From Lentibacillus halodurans (GTDB taxonomy: Bacteria; Bacillota; Bacilli; Bacillales; Amphibacillaceae), in NCBI RefSeq assembly GCF_900112045.1, contig NZ_FOJW01000011.1, positions 62,001 through 126,000 on the forward strand: a stretch of DNA of 64,000 bases, read 5' to 3'. The position numbers and the translations under genes are program-made. Positions 8,014-16,162 of the stretch are shown here, piece by piece. Below the pieces are notes generated by a model, which ran no database searches, had not been told where the DNA came from, and worked only from the letters and a program-made list of their open reading frames with translations. Position 1 is the first letter of the stretch; each line of letters starts with the position of its first letter.

Positions 8014-8343
8014 TTACTCAAAATCTCTTCGATATAGTATAAAAGCATAGATTGCACCAACTAAAAATACGATCCCTTGAAATAAAATAAAGAATTGACG
8101 AAAGTATTCTATATCACGATTAACTGATAAAATAAATGTCGCGTTGATAATAAGCTGTGTCGTAAACATACAGGAAATAATTTTAAGATGTATTGCATTT
8201 GTTCTTTCATCAAGCTTACCAAACTTGTTACCAATATACACAAGCACAAATAATGATCCTAAATATATCACTATAGTCAATCCCACAATGATATTGAAAT
8301 TTCGTGAGCTCTCCAGCATCCAGTTATTTAACATTTCAATCAT
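8014..8343 (-). CDS. Small integral membrane protein paired with an XRE regulator
   Basis: 109 residues with three likely membrane segments (IIVGLTIVIYLGSLFVLVYI; IISCMFTTQLIINATFIL; FFILFQGIVFLVGAIYAFIL) and a short charged tail. The start at 8341-8343 overlaps the end of the upstream regulator gene (which ends at 8336) and has AAAGGA eight bases ahead, so the two are translationally coupled. No enzyme motif is seen. XRE regulator plus small multi-pass protein pairs are frequent in Firmicutes, but the function is usually unknown; it may be an anti-regulator or a transport-related protein. Confidence 0.75.
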   Translation of the reverse strand: MIEMLNNWMLESSRNFNIIVGLTIVIYLGSLFVLVYIGNKFGKLDERTNAIHLKIISCMFTTQLIINATFILSVNRDIEYFRQFFILFQGIVFLVGAIYAFILYRRDFE

Positions 8344-8572
8344 CTTTTTCATCCTTTCTTACATATGAAAATATCTCATTAACATCCACTCCAAAAAAAT
8401 TAGCTATTCTAAAAGCTAATACAAGAGAAGGAGAATAATTGTTCTTCTCCATAACAAAAATCGTTTGCTTAGAAACGCCGACAGAATCAGCCAATTCTTT
8501 TTGCGACATTTTTCTTAAAACCCTATGTTCGTATACTTTATTTTTAATGTAATCATCAAAGTCTTCTTTCAA
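8336..8572 (-). CDS. XRE (Cro/CI-type) helix-turn-helix regulator
   Basis: 78 residues, mostly one HTH domain: YEHRVLRKMSQKELADSVGV, then SKQTIFVMEKNNYSPSLVLA and RIANFFGVDVNEIFSY. This is the short single-domain XRE type often found as the first gene of a two-gene unit with a membrane protein. The start chosen is TTG 8570-8572, because GGAAGGTG lies six bases upstream; a further upstream ATG at 8617 has no ribosome site. The target is unknown; autoregulation of the pair is likely. Confidence 0.82.
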   Translation of the reverse strand: MKEDFDDYIKNKVYEHRVLRKMSQKELADSVGVSKQTIFVMEKNNYSPSLVLAFRIANFFGVDVNEIFSYVRKDEKDD

Positions 8573-8724
8573 AGTCAACACCTTCCTTTTTTGCTTGATA
8601 CATTCATTATAAATCATTCTTTTATAAAAGTAAAGTTAAGTTATATAAAATATAATATTTATTATATGAAAGATAAGTAAAGTTAAATTGAATGCCATAT
8701 ATGTATTTCATTCAAAACCAAAGG

Positions 8725-8761
8725 AATAAAAAAAGGTTAGGTTCCTGCTTAGAATCTAACC
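8725..8761 (-). terminator. Intrinsic terminator downstream of coaE-mutM-polA
   Basis: On the minus strand GGTTAGATTC and GAACCTAACC form a ten-pair stem with one mismatch, followed by seven T. It is the first terminator past coaE. The rest of the 8573-9016 gap holds no gene I can support. Confidence 0.75.
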
Positions 8762-9016
8762 CCTTCCGTGTTAAATTATTCAATCCATTATTTAATAAGT
8801 CTTACTCAACAATATGTCCAGGTTCGTTGAACACAAGACTGGGCAATGGTTATGAACCAGTTCCTCTTTTTATTGTTCTATGTTTTCACAAGATTTAGCT
8901 CCAGAAAGAATAAACATTTTTCTCAGCGTCTACTATTAATGTTGACAGTATTGCTGAATGAATGTTGTCCTTTCGCTGAACGCAGCATATTGCGCCTCTC
9001 TGGCGAAAGTATCACG

Positions 9017-9616
9017 TCACACTACATCCCATTCCCGTAACAATGTTTCAAGCTGTTGATAAGCGTTACGTTTTGATCTGTTATTATCAATAACCGCATC
9101 AGCCAATTCCGCTTTCTTTTTGACCGGCAATTGTGCGTTAATCCGCTGATAGGCTTCTTTTTCTGAACAGCCATCACGTTCCATCAACCGCTCCAGCTGT
9201 ACTTGTTCATCGACATAGACAACAACTGTTTTATCTGCAAAGTGCGTCAGTTTGCTTTCAAATAGCAGTGGTATATCCAGCACGACACTCTTCACACCGG
9301 TTCCAACATAATTATCTCGTTTCTTAAGCATTTTTCCCCTGACGGCGGGATGCACGATGGCGTTTAACTGCTTGCGTTTTTCCTCATTGCCAAAAACGAT
9401 GGCACCTAATTTTTTCCTGTCGATTGATTTGTCACCCCGCAATATTGTTTCACCAAATGTATCGACAATCTGACTATATGCTTTTTCGCCGGGCATGACA
9501 ACTTCGCGTGATATTTTATCCGCATCAATGACCGGAATATTGAAATCATCGAACATTGATGAAACAGTGCTTTTGCCGCTTGCGATGCTTCCGGTCAGTC
9601 CGATTACTAGTGTCAT
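9017..9616 (-). CDS. coaE: Dephospho-CoA kinase
   Basis: 199 residues. The P-loop GLTGSIASGKS lies at the N-terminus, DADKISREVV binds substrate, and VLDIPLLFE is the CoaE signature. The enzyme phosphorylates the 3'-OH of dephospho-CoA in the last step of CoA synthesis. It is the last gene of the polA-mutM-coaE unit, 14 bp after mutM. The B. subtilis neighbour ytaF, normally between mutM and coaE, is missing. The start has GAGGA nearby. Confidence 0.95.
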   Translation of the reverse strand: MTLVIGLTGSIASGKSTVSSMFDDFNIPVIDADKISREVVMPGEKAYSQIVDTFGETILRGDKSIDRKKLGAIVFGNEEKRKQLNAIVHPAVRGKMLKKRDNYVGTGVKSVVLDIPLLFESKLTHFADKTVVVYVDEQVQLERLMERDGCSEKEAYQRINAQLPVKKKAELADAVIDNNRSKRNAYQQLETLLREWDVV

Positions 9617-9630
9617 GTGCAGTCCTCATT

Positions 9631-10458
9631 TCATTGTTTTTGGCACGAGACACAAACGTGCGTGCCTCGTCCGCCGATTTTCATTTTGACGATTGGCTTT
9701 CCGCATACTTTGCATGGTTCGTTTTCCTGTCCATAGACAAACAACTCCTGCTGAAACATGCCCATATCACCCTGGGAGTTAACATATGACCGTATGGTTG
9801 TACCACCCAGTGAAACAGCTTCCTGTAACGTGGAAATGGCTGCTTCCCAGATGGCCCTCACTTCTTTTTTCTTTAATTTATTGGCTTTCTTTAATGGATG
9901 GATGTTCGCCTTAAATAATGTTTCATCAACATAAATATTGCCGAGCCCGGCTACAACCGTCTGATCCAATAGCACTGATTTGATCAGACGGTCAGTCCTT
10001 TTCAGCCTCCGGTAAAAATAATCCACCGTGAATGTCTCATCAAATGGATCTGGTCCTAATTGGTTCAGCGGTTTATGGTTCAGCTCGTCACCTTTTTTAA
10101 ATACATGCATTGTCCCAAACTTCCGCACATCATGATACCGGAGTTCTTCACCATTGCTAAACTCAAAAATGACGTGTGTATGTTTTTTCACCGGTTCCAC
10201 TGACGGATGGACACTGTATTTCCCTTCCATCCGTAAATGGGATACAAGTACTGCATCATCCAGCTGGAATAACAGGAATTTTCCTTTTCGGGTGATGTCA
10301 CAAATCGTCTGTCCGATTAAAAGATTCTTAAGTTGTTCAATATCATCAGGTTGTTTAATAATATTTGGCCAATATACAGACACATCTGATATCGTCTTAT
10401 CAATGACAAATCGTTTTAACGTTTCTTTGATTGTCTCTACTTCTGGCAGCTCTGGCAT
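9631..10458 (-). CDS. mutM: Formamidopyrimidine-DNA glycosylase (Fpg/MutM)
   Basis: 275 residues. The N-terminus MPELPEVETI provides the catalytic Pro (after Met removal) and Glu. The H2TH region VAGLGNIYVDETLF follows, and the C-terminal zinc finger is CKVCG...CVSCQ with the GRGTH loop. It is a bifunctional glycosylase/AP lyase removing 8-oxoguanine and ring-opened purines. It starts 12 bp after polA, the usual repair pairing in Bacillaceae. Confidence 0.96.
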   Translation of the reverse strand: MPELPEVETIKETLKRFVIDKTISDVSVYWPNIIKQPDDIEQLKNLLIGQTICDITRKGKFLLFQLDDAVLVSHLRMEGKYSVHPSVEPVKKHTHVIFEFSNGEELRYHDVRKFGTMHVFKKGDELNHKPLNQLGPDPFDETFTVDYFYRRLKRTDRLIKSVLLDQTVVAGLGNIYVDETLFKANIHPLKKANKLKKKEVRAIWEAAISTLQEAVSLGGTTIRSYVNSQGDMGMFQQELFVYGQENEPCKVCGKPIVKMKIGGRGTHVCVSCQKQ

Positions 10459-10470
10459 GTCATCTTCCCC

Positions 10471-13110
10471 TTATTTTGCATCAAACCAGCTGTCACCATA
10501 TTCATAATCGATCTTCAATGGTACATTCAAATCCACAGTGTTTTCCATGGTGGCTGGTACGATTTTCTTTAGTTGTTCAATCTCTTCTTTCGGTGCTTCC
10601 AGAATTAATTCGTCATGCACCTGTAAGAGTATCCGTGCTTCAAGTTTTTCTGATTTTAATGCTTCATGCAAATCGATCATCGCTTTTTTGATAATATCCG
10701 CGGCACTGCCCTGAATTGGTGTATTCATCGCTGTACGCTCAGCAAATGAGCGCCGGTTGAAATTCCGGCTCGTAATGTCCGGCAAATAGCGTCTGCGCTT
10801 CATTAATGTTGTCACATAGCCCTGATGCTTGGCTTCCTGCACAATATCATCCATATAAGCTTTCACACCGGGATAGCTTTCAAAATAACGTTCAATAAAC
10901 TGCTTGGCTTCCTTGCGTGTGATGCCAAGGCTCTGGGACAACCCAAAATCACTGATGCCATAAACAATTCCGAAGTTTACTGCTTTGGCCTGCCGGCGCA
11001 TATTGGCTGTCACGTCTTCTCTCTCGACATGGAACACATCCATTGCTGTCTGGGTATGAATGTCCAAATCGTTTGTGAACGCCTCAACCAGTTTTTCATC
11101 ATTTGCAATGTGAGCGAGCACACGCAGCTCAATTTGCGAATAATCGGCAGCAAACATGATCCAGCCCTGCTTAGATGGAACAAAAGCCTCACGAATCTTG
11201 CGCCCTTCTTCCAGCCTGATCGGGATATTCTGCAAATTCGGATCGATTGAGCTCAAGCGACCGGTCTGGGTCAGTGCCTGATTAAAACGCGTATGAATTT
11301 TTTGGGTATCTTTGTCCACAACTTTCAGGAGTCCTGCAATATAGGTTGACTGCAGTTTGCCTAATTGGCGGTAGAGCAAAAGTTTCGGAATGATGTCATG
11401 CTCATGCTGCAGCTGTTCCAAAACATCTGCCGCGGTAGAATAGCCCGTTTTCGTCTTTTTGATGACGGGCAGTCCAAGCTTTTCGAACAGAATCGGTCCA
11501 AGCTGTTTCGGCGAATTTAAATTAAATTTCTCGCCGGCCAATTCGTATATTTCCCGTTCCAGATCATTCAGGCGCTGTTTTAAATCATCCCCCATTTCTT
11601 CGATCCGATCAGTGTCAACCAACACACCGGTATGCTCCATTTCCCCTAAGATAAGTGCAAGCGGCATTTCCAGTTCTTTCAGCAGTTCATGCTGTTGATT
11701 CGTTTTCAGCTGCTCTTCCATGGTATCTTTCAGCTGAAATAGCACGTTTGTTTTCCGGACAACATGTTCACTCAGCTTGTCCTGTCCAGGCACTTTCATT
11801 TTGGCACCTTTTCCATATACTTCTTCATCAAACAATACATCAGTTTTACCCATCCTGTGAGCAATAGCCGGGATGTCATGATTATTTTCAGCCGGGTTAA
11901 GCAGATAGGAGCTCAACAGCATATCAAATGTAATCCCTTTAATATGGATACCTTGATTTAATAAAGCCACAAGGGTTTTCTTGGCATCAAACACAACTTT
12001 CGAATTGCTGCTGTCTTCTGCCCATGTTTTAAAAGCTTCGGAATGAACGGCTTTGTCTGTTGGGATAAAATATGCATCAGTCGCATTCACTACACCGATT
12101 CCTTCAACCCTGCCATAATGATAATTTTCATCAAGCATTTCCAGCACCAATGCCGCTTTATGACCTAGCATCTCCTCGGTAACCTCATCGGCAATCGTAT
12201 AATCGATGTTGCTAAGTTCTGCACGTGCTTCTGTGTCATCTCCAGCCTCACCATCAATCCGCCCCAGCAGTGATTGAAATCCTAAATCTTTGAAAATAGC
12301 ACTGACTTCCGTTAGCGGATATCCTGCATATGTAATCTCATCCAGTGAAACGTCAATTGGTGAATCGCGGTTAATGATCACAAGCTTTTTGCTCATGAAG
12401 GCATCCTCTTTATGATTTTCCAGCTTTTCTTTTAATTTTTTACCGTTGACTTGATCAAGGTGTTCGTACACATTGTCCACTGTTTCAAACTGTTTCAGTA
12501 GTTTGGTCGCTGTTTTTTCCCCGATACCCGGCACACCCGGAATGTTGTCCGAACTGTCCCCCATTAATGCTTTCAGATCAATAATCTGCTCAGGTTTAAT
12601 TTCCATCCTCTCCTGCATGAAAGAAGGTGTGTATGGTTCAATGTCACTGATCCCCTTCCTGGTCAAGTTCACTGTAACCTTGTCTGAAACAAGCTGCAGG
12701 AGGTCCTTATCACCGGAAATGACGGTGATATCCCATTTATTTTCCTGCGCCTGTTTGGAAAGCGTACCGATAATATCATCCGCTTCGTATAGATCAAGCT
12801 GATAATGTGATATTTTGAATGCATCCAAAACTTCTTTTAAAAGCGGAATCTGTTCCGACAGTTCCGGTGGTGTCTTTTGCCTGCCCCCCTTATAGGCCTG
12901 ATATGTTTTATGGCGGAAAGTGGTTTTCCCAGCATCAAACGCTACCAGCATGTGTGTCGGCTTCTCGTCTTCCAAGATTTTCAGCAGCATCGTTGTAAAA
13001 CCGTACACCGCATTCGTGTAAACACCCTTGTCATTATTCAATAACGGCAGCGCAAAAAACGCACGGTAAATGACACTATTTCCGTCAACCAATACAAGTT
13101 TATGGCTCAT
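10471..13110 (-). CDS. polA: DNA polymerase I
   Basis: 879 residues, as in B. subtilis (880). The N-terminal 5'-nuclease domain (about 1-290, with LVLVDGNSVIYRAFF, LKALMGDSSDNIPGVPGIG) is followed by a 3'-5' exonuclease-like domain and a family A polymerase with motifs AADYSQIELR, RRQAKAVNFGIVYGIS and LQVHDELILE. The middle domain lacks an obvious DxE exonuclease motif, as in Bacillus enzymes that have no proofreading. The start is ATG 13108-13110 with GGAGGAAC ahead of it; a longer in-frame extension is not family-like. It fills Okazaki gaps and works in excision repair. Confidence 0.96.
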   Translation of the reverse strand: MSHKLVLVDGNSVIYRAFFALPLLNNDKGVYTNAVYGFTTMLLKILEDEKPTHMLVAFDAGKTTFRHKTYQAYKGGRQKTPPELSEQIPLLKEVLDAFKISHYQLDLYEADDIIGTLSKQAQENKWDITVISGDKDLLQLVSDKVTVNLTRKGISDIEPYTPSFMQERMEIKPEQIIDLKALMGDSSDNIPGVPGIGEKTATKLLKQFETVDNVYEHLDQVNGKKLKEKLENHKEDAFMSKKLVIINRDSPIDVSLDEITYAGYPLTEVSAIFKDLGFQSLLGRIDGEAGDDTEARAELSNIDYTIADEVTEEMLGHKAALVLEMLDENYHYGRVEGIGVVNATDAYFIPTDKAVHSEAFKTWAEDSSNSKVVFDAKKTLVALLNQGIHIKGITFDMLLSSYLLNPAENNHDIPAIAHRMGKTDVLFDEEVYGKGAKMKVPGQDKLSEHVVRKTNVLFQLKDTMEEQLKTNQQHELLKELEMPLALILGEMEHTGVLVDTDRIEEMGDDLKQRLNDLEREIYELAGEKFNLNSPKQLGPILFEKLGLPVIKKTKTGYSTAADVLEQLQHEHDIIPKLLLYRQLGKLQSTYIAGLLKVVDKDTQKIHTRFNQALTQTGRLSSIDPNLQNIPIRLEEGRKIREAFVPSKQGWIMFAADYSQIELRVLAHIANDEKLVEAFTNDLDIHTQTAMDVFHVEREDVTANMRRQAKAVNFGIVYGISDFGLSQSLGITRKEAKQFIERYFESYPGVKAYMDDIVQEAKHQGYVTTLMKRRRYLPDITSRNFNRRSFAERTAMNTPIQGSAADIIKKAMIDLHEALKSEKLEARILLQVHDELILEAPKEEIEQLKKIVPATMENTVDLNVPLKIDYEYGDSWFDAK

Positions 13111-13163
13111 CTGAACGTTCCTCCGATCATACTTTATCATTAATCCTATTCTATCACAGTATA

Positions 13164-13192
13164 ACAAAAAGCACCCTCCATTAAGAGGATGC
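13164..13192 (-). terminator. Intrinsic terminator at the end of phoR
   Basis: On the minus strand GCATCCTC pairs with GAGGGTGC around a short loop, then TTTTTG. The hairpin overlaps the phoR stop codon and lies ahead of polA, ending the phoPR transcript. Confidence 0.75.
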
Positions 13193-14563
13193 CGGATCAT
13201 TTTTGGGCAAATAGACATGAAAAGTCGATCCCTGATCTGGCTCACTTTCCACCGATATTTTCCCATCATGCACTTCAACAATATGTTTTACAATCGCAAG
13301 TCCAAGCCCAGTTCCGCCGGTATTTCGGCTGCGGGCCTTATCCACCCGGTAAAAACGCTCAAATATTCTGGGGATGGCTTTCTCGGGTATGCCAATTCCA
13401 TTGTCTGATACCTGAATATGAATCATCTCACCTTCGTTATTTACCGTCAGATTCACTTCACCATTCTCTGGTGTGTAGCTGATCGCGTTGGTCAATAAGT
13501 TGATGATGACCTGTTTGATTCGTTCACCATCAGCATGCAGTGTTATGCCATCCTGCACGTCAGCCGTTACAGTAATTTCTCTTTGGTTTGCCCGTTGATC
13601 AATAACGGGTAAAATTTCACCGATGAGCAGGTTCATATCGACGACTGTCCTGATCAGTTTGAATTCATCTTTTTCAAGCTTGGATAATGTCAGCAAATCT
13701 TCAATCAGGCCTTGCAGCCGGGTACTTTCATCATTAATGATCGTCAAAAACCGGTCAAGTGATTCCTGATCATTTTTTGCCCCGTTCAGCAGCGTCTCCG
13801 CAAAGCCTTTAATGGATGTGATCGGTGTTTTCAGCTCATGCGAAACGTTAGCTACAAAATCTTTCCGCATCAATTCAAGTCTTTTCAGATGCGTAATATC
13901 ATACAGCAGGAGAACTGCACCTTTCAACATGCCACGTTCATTAAATATAGGGGCTCCGATGATTTCAATGTATTTTTTGTTCACTCCTATGAACTGCTTA
14001 AAGGAATGGATGATATTTTTCTCATACAAAAAAGTCTGCTGAACAGTCTCGTGAATGGTTTCGTTCGCCAAAACATCGTAATATATATAGCCATGGTAAT
14101 CATTGGATTCCCCGCCAAACATTGCTAAAAATTTACGGTTAACCAGATGAATGTAGCCTTTTTCATCAATTAAAACCAAACCGCTTTGGGTATTGTCGAT
14201 CACGGTGGTTAGCTGTTCCTCCTGCACCTGCTCCTGTATTTTGAATTCACTTAAATTCCGCGCAAGAACATTTAATTTATTATTGAGTTCACCGATACTG
14301 CCACCAGCTGAATGGTGGATTCTTGTCCGATAATTTCCTTTAACGAGTTCATCCACTGTCTGGGATGCTTTTTTAACCGGTTTCATATATCTGTCATAAA
14401 CATGCAGCATGATGACGAGCAGAATAAAATATTCCACAATTAAAATCGATACCAGAATGATATATTCCGTTGTCAACTGACTCAGAGCAATTCCCGTTAC
14501 AGCAACCAGAAGAAGCAGAATGGCATGATAGGCCAGTAACGGTTTTGTAAATAAAGGTTTCAT
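13181..14563 (-). CDS. phoR: PhoR, phosphate-responsive sensor histidine kinase (short form)
   Basis: 460 residues. Two membrane segments (about 10-28 and 34-54) are separated by only a few residues. They are followed by a HAMP-like linker, a PAS domain (about 115-220), the phosphoacceptor box FVANVSHELKTPITS and the ATPase boxes (NLLTNAISYTPENG, DNGIGIP, GTGLGLAIVK). B. subtilis PhoR is about 579 residues, with a large extracytoplasmic PAS domain between the membrane segments; that domain is missing here. The start overlaps phoP by 4 nt (ATGA). It should phosphorylate PhoP under phosphate limitation. Confidence 0.9.
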   Translation of the reverse strand: MKPLFTKPLLAYHAILLLLVAVTGIALSQLTTEYIILVSILIVEYFILLVIMLHVYDRYMKPVKKASQTVDELVKGNYRTRIHHSAGGSIGELNNKLNVLARNLSEFKIQEQVQEEQLTTVIDNTQSGLVLIDEKGYIHLVNRKFLAMFGGESNDYHGYIYYDVLANETIHETVQQTFLYEKNIIHSFKQFIGVNKKYIEIIGAPIFNERGMLKGAVLLLYDITHLKRLELMRKDFVANVSHELKTPITSIKGFAETLLNGAKNDQESLDRFLTIINDESTRLQGLIEDLLTLSKLEKDEFKLIRTVVDMNLLIGEILPVIDQRANQREITVTADVQDGITLHADGERIKQVIINLLTNAISYTPENGEVNLTVNNEGEMIHIQVSDNGIGIPEKAIPRIFERFYRVDKARSRNTGGTGLGLAIVKHIVEVHDGKISVESEPDQGSTFHVYLPKNDPASS

Positions 14564-15255
14564 AATGTTGGATGCTCCAATTTATACCCAAGCCCCCGAA
14601 CTGTTTTAATGTATGTTGGTTTTTTCGTATCCGGTTCAATCTTTTCACGCAAATGGCTGACATGAACATCAACGATACGGGTGTCCCCGACAAAGTCATA
14701 GTTCCACACTGCGCTTAAAAGCTGATCTCTTGAAAGAACTTTTCCTTTATGGGATGCAAGATAGTATAAAAGCTCAAATTCCTTCCGAGTAAACGTCAAA
14801 GGGTTTCCTTTTATGTCAGCTTCATAGCGATCAGGATAAATGGTTAAATCACCAATTTGTATTGTAGTGGCATTGGATTCCTCTGCCTTTTTAGCACGCC
14901 GTAAAATCGCTTTAACCCTGGCAACAACTTCTTTGGGGCTGAATGGTTTCGTCAAATAATCATCCGCACCAAGCTCCAGTCCCAGAACCTTATCAAATTC
15001 TTCATCTTTTGCCGTCAGCATCAGAATCGGTGTATCAATTTTGTTTGTACGTAAATGTCTGCAAACTTCCATACCATCCATTTCGGGAAGCATCAGATCA
15101 AGGATAATCAGATCATAATCATTATTTTCCGCCTTTTGAACAGCTTCATCACCATTATAGGCTTCATCTGTTTCAAAACCCGCCTGCTCCACATTGAATT
15201 TTACCAGTGTTACAATCGATGCTTCATCATCAACAATTAGAATCCGTTTCCCCAT
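14560..15255 (-). CDS. phoP: PhoP, response regulator of the phosphate regulon
   Basis: 231 residues. The receiver domain (ILIVDDEASIVTLVKFN, phospho-Asp in LIILDLMLPEMDG, Lys in LTKPFSP) is followed by an OmpR-type winged helix (TFTRKEFELLYYLASHKGKV, VDVHVSHLREKIE, TVRGLGYKL). The partner is the overlapping phoR gene. The ATG at 15253-15255 was chosen because GGGGAT lies five bases upstream; an ATG four codons earlier has none. In B. subtilis phoPR follows mdh; here a MaoC-like gene and a repeat array lie in between. Confidence 0.94.
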   Translation of the reverse strand: MGKRILIVDDEASIVTLVKFNVEQAGFETDEAYNGDEAVQKAENNDYDLIILDLMLPEMDGMEVCRHLRTNKIDTPILMLTAKDEEFDKVLGLELGADDYLTKPFSPKEVVARVKAILRRAKKAEESNATTIQIGDLTIYPDRYEADIKGNPLTFTRKEFELLYYLASHKGKVLSRDQLLSAVWNYDFVGDTRIVDVHVSHLREKIEPDTKKPTYIKTVRGLGYKLEHPTL

Positions 15256-15385
15256 GGTAATCCCCATTTCTATGACAATTTAAGCTATCTTCATCTTACA
15301 ACGAAACAGGGATAATGTGAACAGATGCAGATGTAAAGAAAAATTTACAAACGATGATGGCGCGCTATGAGCTTATATCTATTCT

Positions 15386-15488
15386 CAGTCGATATTTGCT
15401 ACATTTGGCTGATTTATTTTATATTTAGTTGATATCCTGAATTTTTCGGTTGATATCGCTCAAATACGGTTGAAAATACTCTCAAAAG
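15386..15488. repeat. Degenerate tandem repeat, about 20-22 bp period, five units
   Basis: Successive units start at 15386, 15408, 15428, 15449 and 15469. The best conserved reads GTTGATATCNNNNAATTTTTCG; the conserved start is G(C/T)TGATAT in the middle three units. The array fills the gap between the MaoC-like gene and phoP and overlaps the end of the former by a few bases. It is AT-rich and could be a protein-binding array or a relic. Confidence 0.5.
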
Positions 15489-15958
15489 AAATTTTCCAGT
15501 GAACGTCCTGTCAGCGATTCAGGCTCATATGCAGGGCAAACATTGAGCTTTCCCTGTAAAACTTCATCGCCATCACTGTCAAAACCTATGACAGAGAGCG
15601 TTATTTCATGATGATCAACATCGACCGCAATCACTTCTAGTGTAAACTTCATTTCGGCATCATGAAATACCGGTTTGGGGAATGTCATTTCATGCTGGGT
15701 AATATGGCTGCCGGGTCCTGGCAGGTGCATTGATACCATGGATGACACCATACCGAAAAGCATGACAGACGGGACGACAGGTTGTTTATATGGGGTCTGG
15801 GAAGCATAATCATGCTGAATATAGAGCGGATTGGCATCATTGGTCAAACCTAAATATAATAATAATTCCTTTTCCTCAATAATGTGGGATGCGGTGTACG
15901 AATCACCAATTTGCAGATCATCAATTTTTTTGCCAAGCTTTCTCTTCTTGCCGAGCAC
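15482..15958 (-). CDS. MaoC-like hotdog protein
   Basis: 158 residues with the MaoC/R-specific enoyl hydratase fold: KIDDLQIGDSY, EMTFPKPVFHDAEMKFTLEV. Active hydratases carry D-x-N-P-x-H-x-D; the matching segment here is NDANPLYIQHDYA, so the first Asp is kept but the catalytic His is Tyr and the second Asp is Gln. The protein may bind acyl-thioesters without hydrating them, or act on something else. The start is GTG 15956-15958 after a GGAGGTGAT site. A good cre site lies between its -10 box and its start. It stands alone between mdh and phoP. Confidence 0.75.
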   Translation of the reverse strand: MLGKKRKLGKKIDDLQIGDSYTASHIIEEKELLLYLGLTNDANPLYIQHDYASQTPYKQPVVPSVMLFGMVSSMVSMHLPGPGSHITQHEMTFPKPVFHDAEMKFTLEVIAVDVDHHEITLSVIGFDSDGDEVLQGKLNVCPAYEPESLTGRSLENFF

Positions 15959-15975
15959 AAGATCACCTCCAATTA

Positions 15976-15995
15976 TGTAAGCGTTTTCTATTATA
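15976..15995 (-). promoter_or_regulatory. CcpA cre site next to a -10 box
   Basis: TGTAAGCGTTTTCT (15976-15989) fits the cre consensus TGWAANCGNTNNCW. On the minus strand TATAAT (15990-15995) immediately precedes it, so the site lies at the start of the MaoC-like transcript. Bound CcpA would repress that gene in rich sugar. Confidence 0.6.
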
Positions 15996-16112
15996 ACAAA
16001 TAATCATTATATCCGCTATTATAATTGAACTTTCACATAAGAAAAATTCAGGCCCAGTCTTTTCTGATATCGAATGAGCCTATTTCTTAAACTTAACGCT
16101 ATTCCTAAAATG

Positions 16113-16157
16113 TAAAAAAGCTTCCCTCTGCACCAGCCGGCAAGGGGAAGCTTTTTA
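16113..16157 (-). terminator. Intrinsic terminator of the citZ-icd-mdh genes
   Basis: AAAAAGCTTCCCC pairs with GGGAAGCTTTTTT around a 17-nt loop, directly after the mdh stop. The stem is symmetric, so it could work both ways. Confidence 0.85.
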
Positions 16158-16162
16158 ATGAA

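Noticed and set aside
13111-13281. A 57-residue N-terminal extension of DNA polymerase I
   Set aside because: The extension crosses the phoR terminator and stop and is unlike any PolA; ATG 13108-13110 has GGAGGAAC ahead of it.
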